Source: Phenylobacterium sp. (GTDB taxonomy: Bacteria > Pseudomonadota > Alphaproteobacteria > Caulobacterales > Caulobacteraceae). Taken from it: a stretch of 64,000 bases of DNA. Position numbers and translations under genes: made by a program. Shown in pieces: positions 9,434-17,477 of the stretch. Position 1 is the stretch's first letter; every line of letters begins with the position of its first letter. The notes below the pieces were generated by a model. It had not been told where the DNA came from. It saw nothing but the letters and a program-made list of their open reading frames with translations, and made no database searches. Location of the stretch: the NCBI RefSeq assembly GCF_013822795.1, contig NZ_PNLB01000010.1, forward strand, positions 92,920-156,919, read 5' to 3'.

Positions 9434-9811
9434 ATGGCCCGGCTGAAGGACATCGTCATCGACGCCGATCATCCGGCCGCCCTCGCCCGCTTCTGGGCGG
9501 CGGCGCTGGATGGCTATGCGGTCGCGCCCTACGACGACGCGGAGATCGCGCGCTTGGCCAGCCTCGGCCTGACGCCGGAGACCGACATCTCAGTCATGGT
9601 CGAGGGTCCTGGCCCCCGGCTGTGCTTCCATCTGATGGCCGGCCCACGCCCGGAGCGGAACCGGATCCACCTCGACATCGCCATAGCGGATCCCGAGGCG
9701 GAGATCGCCCGGCTCGTCGCGCTCGGCGCCGGCTTCTCGCGGCGCGGCGAGGGCTACACCGTGCTGCACGATCCTGAGGGGAACCCGTTCTGCGTCGTCC
9801 AGGACGTCTGA
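9434..9811 (+). CDS. VOC-family (glyoxalase-like) protein
   Basis: A 125-residue single-domain vicinal-oxygen-chelate protein. It starts with the typical MARLKDIVIDADHPAALARFWAA (metal-side His and bab repeat) and ends with GYTVLHDPEGNPFCVVQ, where the DPEGNxF motif marks the second metal-binding strand. It belongs to the small glyoxalase-like group that replaces generic dioxygenase or resistance annotations. ATG 9434 is used; an upstream ATG at 9398 adds 12 basic residues outside the domain. Substrate unknown. Confidence 0.85.
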   Translation: MARLKDIVIDADHPAALARFWAAALDGYAVAPYDDAEIARLASLGLTPETDISVMVEGPGPRLCFHLMAGPRPERNRIHLDIAIADPEAEIARLVALGAGFSRRGEGYTVLHDPEGNPFCVVQDV

Positions 9812-9827
9812 CAGCGTCCACAGGTGG

Positions 9828-10991
9828 TCAGCGGACTTGCGCTGCGCTGCCTTGCTTGGCCGACGGCCAGTCCAGAGCGCCTGCGTGTGGTTCCGATGGC
9901 TCGGCCCTCAAAGGCAGGCCCGCTCGCTCAAAGCGTGTCTTGAGTTTGAGAGCCGGCGCTTCGACCAAGCGCCACGACAACTCCGCGATCGCCGCCGTCA
10001 TCGCAAACGTAGCCATGAAATGCATCCACGGGCTCTTGGTAGGCCCAGCAGTCATCCACAACACCGGCGCATGCCAGAGATAGAAGGCATACGAGCGCCG
10101 GCCTAGCCAGGTTACCGGGGGGAGAGAAAGGATGCGTGTGACAAGGCTGCGTGGCGCTTCAATGGCGTGGACGATGAGCAGCACCGTCAGCGCGGCGAAG
10201 ACTGCGACACCCGCACGCCAGGTCCAAGCATCTGCCCAGGTGTTGCGAAAGAACCAGGCAGTGATCAGGCCCAAGGCCGTGACGGCGATCCACGGCGAGG
10301 CCACAAGCCGGGCGGACCAGGAAGGCAGGCCGCGCCAATGGGCGATGGCCCCCGCGGCGCCTACCAAGAGCGGAGCGACCCGCGTCGTCGGAAGAAAGTA
10401 GATAATCCAGGTATCTACGCCCATCACCTGCAGGGCGAAGGTCGACAGCAACCCTGCCCCCACCAACGCGAGGGTTGCACCCATGAGCCAACCGCGCGCG
10501 CGGCCCAGCAGAAGGATCAACAGTAGGGGCCAAAGCAGGTAGAACTGCTCTTCTACCGCCAGCGACCACGTATGCCCCATGCTCATGGAGTCGCCGAGCA
10601 GCTTGAACGCCGCTACGAAGTTCATCGTGTAAGTAATGACGGCGAAGAACTCTCCCCAGGCATGGGGCTCGTTGCGCGCCAGGGCGATGCCGGTCACCAC
10701 GACGGCGAAAACCATCAGCGCTGGCGCCAAGCGCAAGATGCGCCGGATGTAGAAATCCTTCAGCGATACCCGGCCGAAATGGTCGTACTCCTTTAGCAGG
10801 AGGCTCGTGATGAGATATCCTGAAAGGGCAAAGAACAAATCTACGCCGAGCTGACCGCCGGGAAGATTATCCGGGTCTACATGCGTGATCAGAACCGCCG
10901 AGATCGCTATTGCACGCAATCCATCGAATGCAGCAACACGCGCAGGGACCTTGGTCTTTTCCATATGCGAATCGTATGACTGGCGGATCAT
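9828..10991 (-). CDS. Acyltransferase-3 (OafA/YrhL-type) membrane protein
   Basis: A 387-residue integral membrane acyltransferase with about ten hydrophobic helices. The N-terminus carries the family hallmark: FDGLRAIAISAVLITHVDP with its conserved His, then GVDLFFALSGYLIT. Such enzymes O-acetylate cell-surface sugars such as O-antigen, exopolysaccharide or peptidoglycan. ATG 10991 opens the frame but has no clear ribosome site; ATG 10964 (MEKTKVPARV) is equally plausible. G+C content appears lower than that of its neighbours, which may hint at acquisition. The target is unknown; the exopolysaccharide cluster starts 2.5 kb away. Confidence 0.87.
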   Translation of the reverse strand: MIRQSYDSHMEKTKVPARVAAFDGLRAIAISAVLITHVDPDNLPGGQLGVDLFFALSGYLITSLLLKEYDHFGRVSLKDFYIRRILRLAPALMVFAVVVTGIALARNEPHAWGEFFAVITYTMNFVAAFKLLGDSMSMGHTWSLAVEEQFYLLWPLLLILLLGRARGWLMGATLALVGAGLLSTFALQVMGVDTWIIYFLPTTRVAPLLVGAAGAIAHWRGLPSWSARLVASPWIAVTALGLITAWFFRNTWADAWTWRAGVAVFAALTVLLIVHAIEAPRSLVTRILSLPPVTWLGRRSYAFYLWHAPVLWMTAGPTKSPWMHFMATFAMTAAIAELSWRLVEAPALKLKTRFERAGLPLRAEPSEPHAGALDWPSAKQGSAAQVR

Positions 10992-11228
10992 GCCTTGTCC
11001 ACACCAGAGCGATCATTGTTCTCGGGCAAGCAGAAGACCGGTCCAACTTGATTTTCGGACGTCTGTGTCGAGACCTGCGCCCGGCAGCTGCATTGGGGCC
11101 CAAATCCTGGGAGCCGCCGAAATCAGCATCATCTTGACCGAGCACGCGCCGGATCGAGGGCGCCGACAAGGGCGGCGCAACTGGGCGCGACATTGTCCGG
11201 GAATGATCGTGCTCAGGAGAGAAGTGGC

Positions 11229-11314
11229 GGTGACGCAGGGATTCGAACCCTGGATACGCTTTCACGTATGACGATTTAGCAAACCGTTGCCTTCAGCCAC
11301 TCGGCCACGTCACC
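11229..11314 (-). tRNA. tRNA-Ser (anticodon GCU)
   Basis: Read on the minus strand, the acceptor stem GGTGACG pairs with CGTCACC. The D arm is GCCGAGTGGCTGAAGGC, the anticodon arm has loop TTGCTAA (anticodon GCU, reading AGC/AGU serine codons), and the T arm is CAGGG-TTCGAAT-CCCTG. The extra stem (CATACG...CGTATC) is the long variable arm of class II tRNAs. The 3' CCA is not encoded immediately. tRNA-Ser genes are common integration sites, but I see no integrase or attachment duplication nearby. Confidence 0.96.
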
Positions 11315-11506
11315 ATTCCGACCAGGCGCGCACGGGGCGCGCTCCAAATCGGGTCGCATTCCATAGCGAAACCGGGCGCCGGGAGCAACGGGGGCGCGGA
11401 AAAGAAAAACGCCGCTGCGGCGATGATCGCGCGCCGCTCGCCAAAATGTGCGGCGCGCCGCCGCTTTCATCGCTTAAGGTTAAGCGACGGGAGCGGGACG
11501 ACGAGC

Positions 11507-11767
11507 GTGAACGGCCATCTGCACGAGCGACTGGACGCCAAGATCGGCGAGCTGCGGGCCGCCGGCGTGGCGATCACGCGAATCGACGCCAGCCCTCAGG
11601 CCATCGAGCAGCTGTTCGTCGGCAAGGGAGAAGGCGCCATCCTGTTCGACGCCGATCCGGCCCGCGATACCGCCTGGTACGGCGACGTCGAGCTGCAGGC
11701 CTGCGCCGAGCCCGGCGCCCGGCTGCTTGTGGTCGGCGCCGACGGTCCCCAAAACATCGAGATCTAG
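11507..11767 (+). CDS. Small hypothetical protein
   Basis: About 86 residues if translated from GTG 11507 (VNGHLHERLDAKIGELRAAG); GGGAGCGGGACGA lies upstream. A longer frame opens at ATG 11423 but its first 28 residues are an Arg-rich, unlikely extension. The product is soluble and alpha/beta in character (GEGAILFDADP, LLVVGAD). The final codons read NIEI then TAG, and the same 15 bases are repeated immediately after, ending in TGA. No family recognised. Confidence 0.6.
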   Translation: MNGHLHERLDAKIGELRAAGVAITRIDASPQAIEQLFVGKGEGAILFDADPARDTAWYGDVELQACAEPGARLLVVGADGPQNIEI

Positions 11768-11780
11768 AACATCGAGATCT
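11753..11780 (+). repeat. 15-bp tandem duplication spanning a stop codon
   Basis: AACATCGAGATCTAG is followed directly by AACATCGAGATCTGA. The first copy encodes the last four residues and stop of the gene above; the second would add the same four residues and end at TGA if the TAG were read through. It looks like a recent slippage duplication. Confidence 0.85.
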
Positions 11781-11882
11781 GACGGCACGGAGTTTGCTGC
11801 GCGGTCCCCAAGTGGAACACTCGCGCACCAAAACGAGCCCATCGTCCCAGTGCGCGCGCCGGCGCCCAGCGCCGGCTAGGCG

Positions 11883-11912
11883 GGGGAGCGCGCCATCGCC
11901 GGCGCGCTCCCC
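11883..11912. terminator. Long GC hairpin between convergent genes
   Basis: A perfect 12-bp stem (GGGGAGCGCGCC paired with GGCGCGCTCCCC, 6-base loop) lies between two convergent small genes. There is no T-run on either side, so it is a terminator-like or 3'-end structure rather than a textbook intrinsic terminator. Confidence 0.5.
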
Positions 11913-11925
11913 TAGCCTTTCCAGG

Positions 11926-12162
11926 TCAGGACGGGGTTTTTGCGTAGCGCCGCGCGCCGCGCGCCGCGTCCAGGCACTCGGCATAGGTGTCGAGCAGCCA
12001 CTTGCGGCTGGCCAGCTTGTCCTTGCCGCCGCGCGTCAGGGCCACGCCCTCGAGGTCCGCGACCCGCTCCAGCAATTGATAGGCGACGTACTCCGGCGTG
12101 TTCTCCACCGCCCGCGAACCCGGTAGATCGACCATGGCGTATTCGGACTTCCTGACGGACAT
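11926..12162 (-). CDS. Small hypothetical protein
   Basis: A 78-residue soluble, helical protein (MSVRKSEYAMVDLPGSRAVE) with a good ribosome site (GAGGGGGCG) 7-8 bases upstream of ATG 12162. The predicted helices are amphipathic, with one Cys in AECLDAARG. It has no recognisable domain. A GC-rich hairpin follows its stop, and it is divergent from the esterase gene, sharing a 102-base promoter gap. Confidence 0.6.
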   Translation of the reverse strand: MSVRKSEYAMVDLPGSRAVENTPEYVAYQLLERVADLEGVALTRGGKDKLASRKWLLDTYAECLDAARGARRYAKTPS

Positions 12163-12264
12163 TGAACGCCCCCTCAGTCACGCTTGTTGTCCGCTCAACG
12201 CGCCGGGCGCGGTACTGTTGCATTACTCGCCCATGACCCATGGAGAGACCCCGGCAGGGGCCAG

Positions 12265-13263
12265 ATGATCAGACGCCCGTTCTTGTCCGCCGCGCTGACG
12301 CTGGCGCTCGCCGGCCTTGCCCCGCCGCCCGCCGCCGCCGATCCGAGCGCGGGGCCGCAGCTGCTGGCGCCGCTGCCCGATGGCCGCAAGCTGAACTTCC
12401 GCTGCACCGGCGCCGGCGCGCCGACGGTGCTGCTCGAGGGCGGCTACGGCGCGGACTCCCTGGGCTGGGGCCGGGTCAAGGTCGGGCTCGCCAAGTCCTA
12501 CCGGGTCTGCACCTACGATCGCGCGGGGGCCGGCTTCTCCGATCCCGGGCCCTTGCCGCGTGACGGCGCGGCTATCGCCCGCGACCTCGACCGCGGCCTG
12601 ACCGCGGCCGGCATCGACGGGCCCTTCATCGTCGTCGGCCATTCCGCCGGCGCGCTGTACGTACGGCTGTTCTCCAACCGCCGGCCGCAGGACGTGGTCG
12701 GCATGGTGCTCGTCGATCCGTCCGTCGAGCACCAGGACCGCCGCTTCGCCGCGATGTTCGGCGAGGGCGCGGGCGGGACCGGGCCGCTGCGGGCCCGCGC
12801 CGTCCAGTGCCTGGCCGCCGCCGAGGCCGGGACACTGCCCTCGTCCGAGCCGCCGCTCGACAGGTGCGTGCCGCCCGCCCGGTCCACCCAGAGCCCGACC
12901 GCCGCCGCCGCCCGCCGGGCCGAGGCGCTGCGCCCCTCCACCTGGCGGGCGCGGATCTCCGAGATCGACACTATCTGGAACGCGACCTCCGACCAGCTCG
13001 ACGCCGGGCGCCAGTCCTACGGCGACCTGCCGCTGGTCGTGCTCACCGCCGACGGAACCTACGCCGCCGCGCCCGAAGCCCTCCGCGAGCCGTTGGCCAA
13101 CCTTTGGTGGGGCCTGCATCGCGAACTGGCCCGCCGCTCCAGCCGCGGGGTCAGCCGACAGGTCGCGGGCAGCTCACACATGATGATGACCGACCGGCCA
13201 GACGCCATCATCGCGGCCGTCAACGAGGTCGCCTCTCAGGCGAATATGATTAAGCGAAAGTGA
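12265..13263 (+). CDS. Exported alpha/beta-hydrolase
   Basis: A 332-residue alpha/beta-hydrolase with a signal peptide (MIRRPFLSAALTLALAGLAPPPAAA), so periplasmic or secreted. The nucleophile elbow is GHSAG (VVGHSAGALYVR). The oxyanion region is LLEGGYG, and the catalytic His probably lies in AGSSHMMMTD. An acidic residue is expected near VVLTADGTY. ATG 12265 is chosen over the frame opening at 12184, whose extra 27 residues would bury the signal peptide. It is likely an esterase or lipase-like enzyme; substrate unknown. Confidence 0.87.
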   Translation: MIRRPFLSAALTLALAGLAPPPAAADPSAGPQLLAPLPDGRKLNFRCTGAGAPTVLLEGGYGADSLGWGRVKVGLAKSYRVCTYDRAGAGFSDPGPLPRDGAAIARDLDRGLTAAGIDGPFIVVGHSAGALYVRLFSNRRPQDVVGMVLVDPSVEHQDRRFAAMFGEGAGGTGPLRARAVQCLAAAEAGTLPSSEPPLDRCVPPARSTQSPTAAAARRAEALRPSTWRARISEIDTIWNATSDQLDAGRQSYGDLPLVVLTADGTYAAAPEALREPLANLWWGLHRELARRSSRGVSRQVAGSSHMMMTDRPDAIIAAVNEVASQANMIKRK

Positions 13264-13496
13264 ACAATTCGCTCACAGGTTGTTCGAACTTTCTAAGCAT
13301 CCTGCAGTGTGAACCACAGTTGTCGATACGCAGTCGAAGCCCCGAGATTGATTCAGTCATCCGACTGTTCGCAACTGGGGTGCGCACCGGGTGCGAATAG
13401 TTTACAGAAGCCGTTACAGAACGCGTGTACGTTAACTGCTCACACAGAGGCCGTGTGGCAGTGTGTTTCTCCGTCATCGCGATAAACCGGTCCCAG

Positions 13497-15026
13497 ATGT
13501 CTCTCGCTGCCCCGTTCAAGCCCAGCTCTTTGGCTGACCGCCGCGCACGGCGTCAGGCCGAGACTGACGCCGCCGCCGCAGCGTGGGCTGACCCTGGCCG
13601 CAACCGCCGCGGCCCGCTGCGCCCTGACAAACTGACCCCGACCCGGCTGCGGATGTCGGGCCGGCTGCTCACCCGTTTTTTCCAGGCCGGCGACGCCCTG
13701 GCGCTGATCCTTGGCAGCCTGATCGCCGTGGCCCTGACCCACGGCGCCAGCGTGCTGCTGATCTACGGCGCGGCCACCGTCGCCACCTTCGCCAGCCTGC
13801 GCCTGTTCGACTGCTACAAGTTCGGCCGCCGCGAAGACTTGGCCATACATCTGATGCGGGTCACCGTGGCGTTCGCCGTCGCCGTGGCCATGTGTTTCGC
13901 CATCCTCACCCATTTCGTCGGCGCGATCATGCTGACCGCCTCGCTCGGGGTCTGGACGCCGATGGCGTTCCTCTGCGTGGCCGCTGCGCACGGGCTCTGG
14001 TGGGCCAACGTCAAGCGCTGGCGCACCAACGGCCGGCTGACGCCCAACCTGGTCATCGTCGGGGCCACCGGCGCGGCCGACCGTCTGATCGCCGCCATCC
14101 TCGAAACCCGCGAGGCCCACGTCCTCGGCGTCTTCGACGACCGCGCCGCACGCACGCCCGAGGGCCTGCACGGCGTGCCGCTGCTGGGCGGCACCGACGC
14201 GCTGCTGGCGCACCGGATCATGCCGTTCGTCGACCGCATCGTCATCACCGTGCCGGCCGGCGCGCGCGAACGCGTGCACGCTCTGCTCGAGCGGCTGAAG
14301 GTGCTGCCCAACGAGATCACCCTACTGCTGGACCGCGAGGGCCAGGCCGAGGAAGCCGACGCCATCGACCGGATCGCCAGCATCCCGCTGGCCCGCGTCT
14401 CGGGCGCCGAGATCGACCAGGGCAAGGCGCTGGCCAAGCGCGCCCAGGACGTGATTGTCGGGGCCATCGCGCTGCTCGTCGCCACGCCGATCATGTTGCT
14501 CGTCGCCCTGGCCATCAAGCTGGACAGCCCGGGCCCGGTGTTCTTCCGTCAGCGCCGCCACGGCTTCAACAACGAAGAGATCGTGGTCTGGAAGTTCCGC
14601 TCGATGCGCGTCGAGGCCGCCGACGCCAAGGCCACGCGCCAGATCAGCGCCGACGACGACCGCGTCACCAAGGTCGGCAAGTTCATCCGCAAGACCAGCC
14701 TCGACGAGCTGCCGCAGCTGTTCAACGTGCTGACCGGCGAAATGTCCCTGGTCGGCCCGCGTCCGCACGCCATCGGCATGAAGACCGGCCCTGTCGAAAG
14801 CTCACGCCTGGTCGCCGAGTACGCTCACCGCCATCGCATGAAGCCTGGCATGACCGGCTGGGCCGCCATCAACGGCTCCCGCGGCGCGGTCGACACCCCG
14901 GACCTGGTCCGCCGCCGCGTGGCGCTGGACGTGGAGTACATCGAGCGCCAGTCCTTCTGGCTCGACCTCTACATCATGTTCATGACCGTGCCCTGCCTGC
15001 TGGGCGACTCCGAGACGGTCCGCTAG
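13497..15026 (+). CDS. Polyprenyl-phosphate hexose-1-phosphate transferase
   Basis: A 509-residue membrane enzyme (WbaP/PssY/HfsE type) that transfers a sugar-1-phosphate to undecaprenyl phosphate to start exopolysaccharide repeat synthesis. The N-terminal half has four or five membrane helices and a CoA-binding-like loop ([12 protein letters not shown]). The C-terminal 200 residues carry the Bac_transf signature: [44 protein letters not shown] and [13 protein letters not shown] 13497 is the first good start; an earlier ATG at 13425 reads through unlikely residues. The divergent 230-base gap upstream probably holds the promoter. Its stop overlaps the remnant gene on the other strand at CTAG. 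It heads a small polysaccharide cluster. Confidence 0.93.
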   Translation: MSLAAPFKPSSLADRRARRQAETDAAAAAWADPGRNRRGPLRPDKLTPTRLRMSGRLLTRFFQAGDALALILGSLIAVALTHGASVLLIYGAATVATFASLRLFDCYKFGRREDLAIHLMRVTVAFAVAVAMCFAILTHFVGAIMLTASLGVWTPMAFLCVAAAHGLWWANVKRWRTNGRLTPNLVIVGATGAADRLIAAILETREAHVLGVFDDRAARTPEGLHGVPLLGGTDALLAHRIMPFVDRIVITVPAGARERVHALLERLKVLPNEITLLLDREGQAEEADAIDRIASIPLARVSGAEIDQGKALAKRAQDVIVGAIALLVATPIMLLVALAIKLDSPGPVFFRQRRHGFNNEEIVVWKFRSMRVEAADAKATRQISADDDRVTKVGKFIRKTSLDELPQLFNVLTGEMSLVGPRPHAIGMKTGPVESSRLVAEYAHRHRMKPGMTGWAAINGSRGAVDTPDLVRRRVALDVEYIERQSFWLDLYIMFMTVPCLLGDSETVR

Positions 15027-15180
15027 CGGCCGCCTTCGAGGTAGCCGTCTCCATCCTCGTCGTTGCGAACGAACGCGCGCCGGGCGACCGGGCTGTAGAG
15101 GTCGCGCGTGAGGCTGAAGCGAGGGGTCCTGGCGCTGGGCCCGAAATCACCCCGGCCAGCGCCTGGCCTACGGCAGCAGC
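15023..15180 (-). pseudogene. Orphan C-terminal fragment of a lost gene
   Basis: On the minus strand a frame of about 50 codons without any ATG, GTG or TTG start ends at TAG 15025-15023. It encodes FGPSARTPRFSLTRDLY and then a tail ending [13 protein letters not shown]. Third codon positions are almost all G or C, as in real genes here. Its stop shares CTAG with the stop of the convergent transferase, the same arrangement as intact gene pairs elsewhere in the window. It lies just after the BY-kinase-like gene in the same direction. I read it as the tail of a third exopolysaccharide gene lost by deletion. What protein it came from is unknown. Confidence 0.45.
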
Positions 15181-15869
15181 GCCTTCATGAACCTTGGGGT
15201 CTCGACGACGGCGCGATTGAAGAACAGGCCCGTCACCTGGCCGCCGGCCCCGACGATGGCGTCGCGCAGCTGGGCCGGGGCGCGCACGTCGGCCTGGTCG
15301 GCCGACACCACCAGCACCGTCTGATCCATGAACGGGGCCAGCGCCAGCGCGGCGCGCGAGCGATCGGGCGCCGGTCCGTCGACAATGATCACCTCGGCGA
15401 AGCGGCGCAGCGCGTTCCAGTAGTCGGCGGTCGGAACCAGCCGCACGCTCTGGCGGCCGACCAGCCGCTCGCGTTGAAACCGCGTCACCCACCAGCGGGC
15501 CGAGCCGACACGGTGCGCCGCTAGGTAACCGCCGTCCGGCCACGTCGTCCCGTCGGCGGTCTGGGCCGGCGGCTCGACGGTGAAAAAGGCCGAGCCGTCC
15601 GGGCTGGCCTGCACCGGGCCGGAGAGTTCGCCGTAGCGCCTGGCCTGAGCCGACAACGCCGCGTGCTGGGCCGCGGTCACCAGGTCCAGGTCGACCAGCC
15701 ACACCGATCGCCCGGCCTTGCGCGCCGCATAGTGAGCCAGCTCGCGGGCCACCGTGGAAGCGCCCTCCCCGGTCCGCGCGGCGGTGATCTGGATGATGCG
15801 CGAGCGGCCGGCCGCGGGCGATCCCAGGGACGCCCACAGATCGGCCATCTCGGAACTCAGATCGATCAT
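15168..15869 (-). CDS. BY-kinase/HfsB-like exopolysaccharide ATPase, Walker A degenerate
   Basis: A 233-residue cytoplasmic protein of the MinD/BY-kinase fold, which in polysaccharide systems partners a Wzz/GumC-type membrane protein; that gene lies just upstream. The P-loop reads ARTGEGASTVA, with Ala37 where the invariant Walker A Lys should be. Walker A' (VWLVDLDLV) and Walker B (VIIVDGPAPD) are intact. There is no Tyr-rich C-terminal tail, so tyrosine autokinase activity is unlikely. It resembles Caulobacter HfsB in size and setting. Probably a regulatory rather than catalytic partner, which is inference. Confidence 0.8.
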   Translation of the reverse strand: MIDLSSEMADLWASLGSPAAGRSRIIQITAARTGEGASTVARELAHYAARKAGRSVWLVDLDLVTAAQHAALSAQARRYGELSGPVQASPDGSAFFTVEPPAQTADGTTWPDGGYLAAHRVGSARWWVTRFQRERLVGRQSVRLVPTADYWNALRRFAEVIIVDGPAPDRSRAALALAPFMDQTVLVVSADQADVRAPAQLRDAIVGAGGQVTGLFFNRAVVETPRFMKALLP

Positions 15870-15901
15870 GTTCGAATCGCGCCGCCCAATAGGGGGAAAC
15901 T

Positions 15902-15950
15902 AGAGCATTTTCCGCCGAAGTGGTTGCCGGTTCGGCGCAGAAAATGCTCT
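15902..15950. repeat. Palindromic intergenic element (AGAGCATTTTC arms)
   Basis: The arms AGAGCATTTTC-GCCGAA and TTCGGCG-GAAAATGCTCT (one bulged base each side) form a stem of about 18 bp around an 11-base loop. AGAGCATTTTC arms are typical of short dispersed palindromes in alphaproteobacterial intergenic DNA. It lies between two co-directional exopolysaccharide genes. Confidence 0.7.
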
Positions 15951-15963
15951 GAATTCAAGGGGT

Positions 15964-16005
15964 CCTGAGGCTGTTCCGATCCGATTGGATCGGGCCAGCC
16001 TCGGG
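15964..16005. repeat. Second strong inverted repeat next to the first
   Basis: CCTGAGGCTG-TT-CCGATCC pairs with GGATCGG-GC-CAGCCTCGGG around a 4-base loop, about 17 bp of stem with one mismatch and a 2-base internal loop. It sits 14 bases beyond the previous palindrome and just 3' of the Wzz-like gene on the minus strand. No T-run follows, so it may be a transcript-processing or attenuation element rather than a terminator. Confidence 0.6.
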
Positions 16006-16019
16006 GCGCAAACCGAACA

Positions 16020-17372
16020 TCACCGCGCCTTCAAGGGCGCGGCGCCCAGCACCGGCAGGTCCAAGGTCCGCGCCGCCGACTGCGCCGTCGGCAGGCCGGG
16101 GCGCAGGAACATCGCCAGCAGGCCGGCGAGCAAGGCCGCAAGGCTGGCGATCAGGAAGGCCGACGCCACCACCGGCTTGCGCAGGCTCTTGCCCGTGATC
16201 GGCGCGTTCGCCCGCTGGACGATGCGGATGTTTTCGCTTCCGCGGGCGGCGATCTCCTGGGCCGCACGGCTCTGCTCTTCCTTGACCGCAAAGTCGCGGA
16301 CGCTGGCCTGCAGCACGTCGCGGTTCAGCGACAGCTCCTGGAAGCGCAGCTCCAATGCATTCAGCTTCAAGCGCCGCTCGGTCAGCCGGTCGCGCTGGCC
16401 GGCCAGCTCGACCTGTGCGCGGCGCAGCGCCCCGACCTCGGCGGTCAGCTGGATCTTCTCGGTCTGCAGGGTCTGGTAGACCAGATTGCCCCCGCCCCGC
16501 TTGGCGCCCTCGCCCGGTGCGCGGTCGCGGTAGTTCCCGACCTCGCGCGACACCTGGCCGAGTTGGGCGTTCAGGCTGGCCAGCCGCCCGATGCGGTCCT
16601 GCAGCTGGACGGCGGTCTGCTGCTTCTGCTGCTCGATCTGCGCCTGCAGCTGCGACAGCGAGGCCTTCTCCGCGACGAAGTCCCCGATCCCGTTGCTGGA
16701 CAGGAACTCCTGATAGGCGGCGTCGGCGTCGGCCAGCCGGGTCTCGAACAATTGGCGCTGCTGCTCCAGCGCCGGCGTGTCGACCAGCACCACGCGGCGA
16801 TAGATCAGGTACTCCTCGAGCAGGGTGTTGAGGATCAGCGCGGCGGCCTGTGGGTCGTTGTGGCTGAACCCGACCCGCACGATCGGCGTGTCCGGCGCGG
16901 TCTCGATCTTCAGGTTCTGCTCGATGGCGCGGATGGCCGTGCCCACGATGATCTTCTTCTCGGCCGGCGTCGCCTTGGCGTACTTCTCGGCCAGGTGCGG
17001 ATAGGTCCGCGCCAGGCCCAGACGCTCGATCACCCGCAGCTTCAGCGCCTCTGAGCCCAGGATCTCGGCTTCAGACTGAATCATCGCGTCGGAGCCGAGC
17101 ACGGCCCCGCGGCCGGCGTCCCCGACCCGCGGCGCATAGACGTACTCCGGGCCCAGCCGCGCCAGCACGCTCGCATGGGCCTGGTAGCTGGTCTTCATGG
17201 TCAGGGCGGCGGCCACGCCCAGGATGAACAGGGTCAGGAAGATCGCCAGCATCAGGCGGCGCTCGCGCCACAGCAGCACTGGCAAGTCGCTCAGCGCATA
17301 GCGCCGCCGGACCGCCCAAGCCTGGCCCGGTCCAGTGTCACGCCTCGCCGTTGTCCACGTGCCCTGCGCCAC
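16020..17372 (-). CDS. Wzz/GumC-family exopolysaccharide chain-length protein
   Basis: A 450-residue inner-membrane polysaccharide co-polymerase. One membrane span lies at about 41-59 (LMLAIFLTLFILGVAAALT) and another near 405-425 (PVVASAFLIASLAALLAGLLAM). The large periplasmic part between is long coiled coil (Gln/Glu/Leu-rich, about 200-370), as in GumC and HfsA. The Pro-rich motif before the second span (RANAPITGKSLRKP) is a Wzz signature. It would partner the BY-kinase-like protein encoded after it on the same strand. The promoter is likely in 17373-17477. Function is chain-length control or export of the polymer started by the transferase at 13497. Confidence 0.9.
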   Translation of the reverse strand: MAQGTWTTARRDTGPGQAWAVRRRYALSDLPVLLWRERRLMLAIFLTLFILGVAAALTMKTSYQAHASVLARLGPEYVYAPRVGDAGRGAVLGSDAMIQSEAEILGSEALKLRVIERLGLARTYPHLAEKYAKATPAEKKIIVGTAIRAIEQNLKIETAPDTPIVRVGFSHNDPQAAALILNTLLEEYLIYRRVVLVDTPALEQQRQLFETRLADADAAYQEFLSSNGIGDFVAEKASLSQLQAQIEQQKQQTAVQLQDRIGRLASLNAQLGQVSREVGNYRDRAPGEGAKRGGGNLVYQTLQTEKIQLTAEVGALRRAQVELAGQRDRLTERRLKLNALELRFQELSLNRDVLQASVRDFAVKEEQSRAAQEIAARGSENIRIVQRANAPITGKSLRKPVVASAFLIASLAALLAGLLAMFLRPGLPTAQSAARTLDLPVLGAAPLKAR

Positions 17373-17477
17373 TTAAGCGAATCCCGGATCCCGCACCGAC
17401 CGTGCGAGGCCGCGTTTAACACTCCGTTACCCATTCGCCCAAGCTCTGGGCCGCGCTTCGAACGCGCCGTTCAGCTC

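Noticed and set aside
11229..11314. Possible genomic island at tRNA-Ser
   Set aside because: No integrase, no duplicated tRNA end and no clear compositional border were found.
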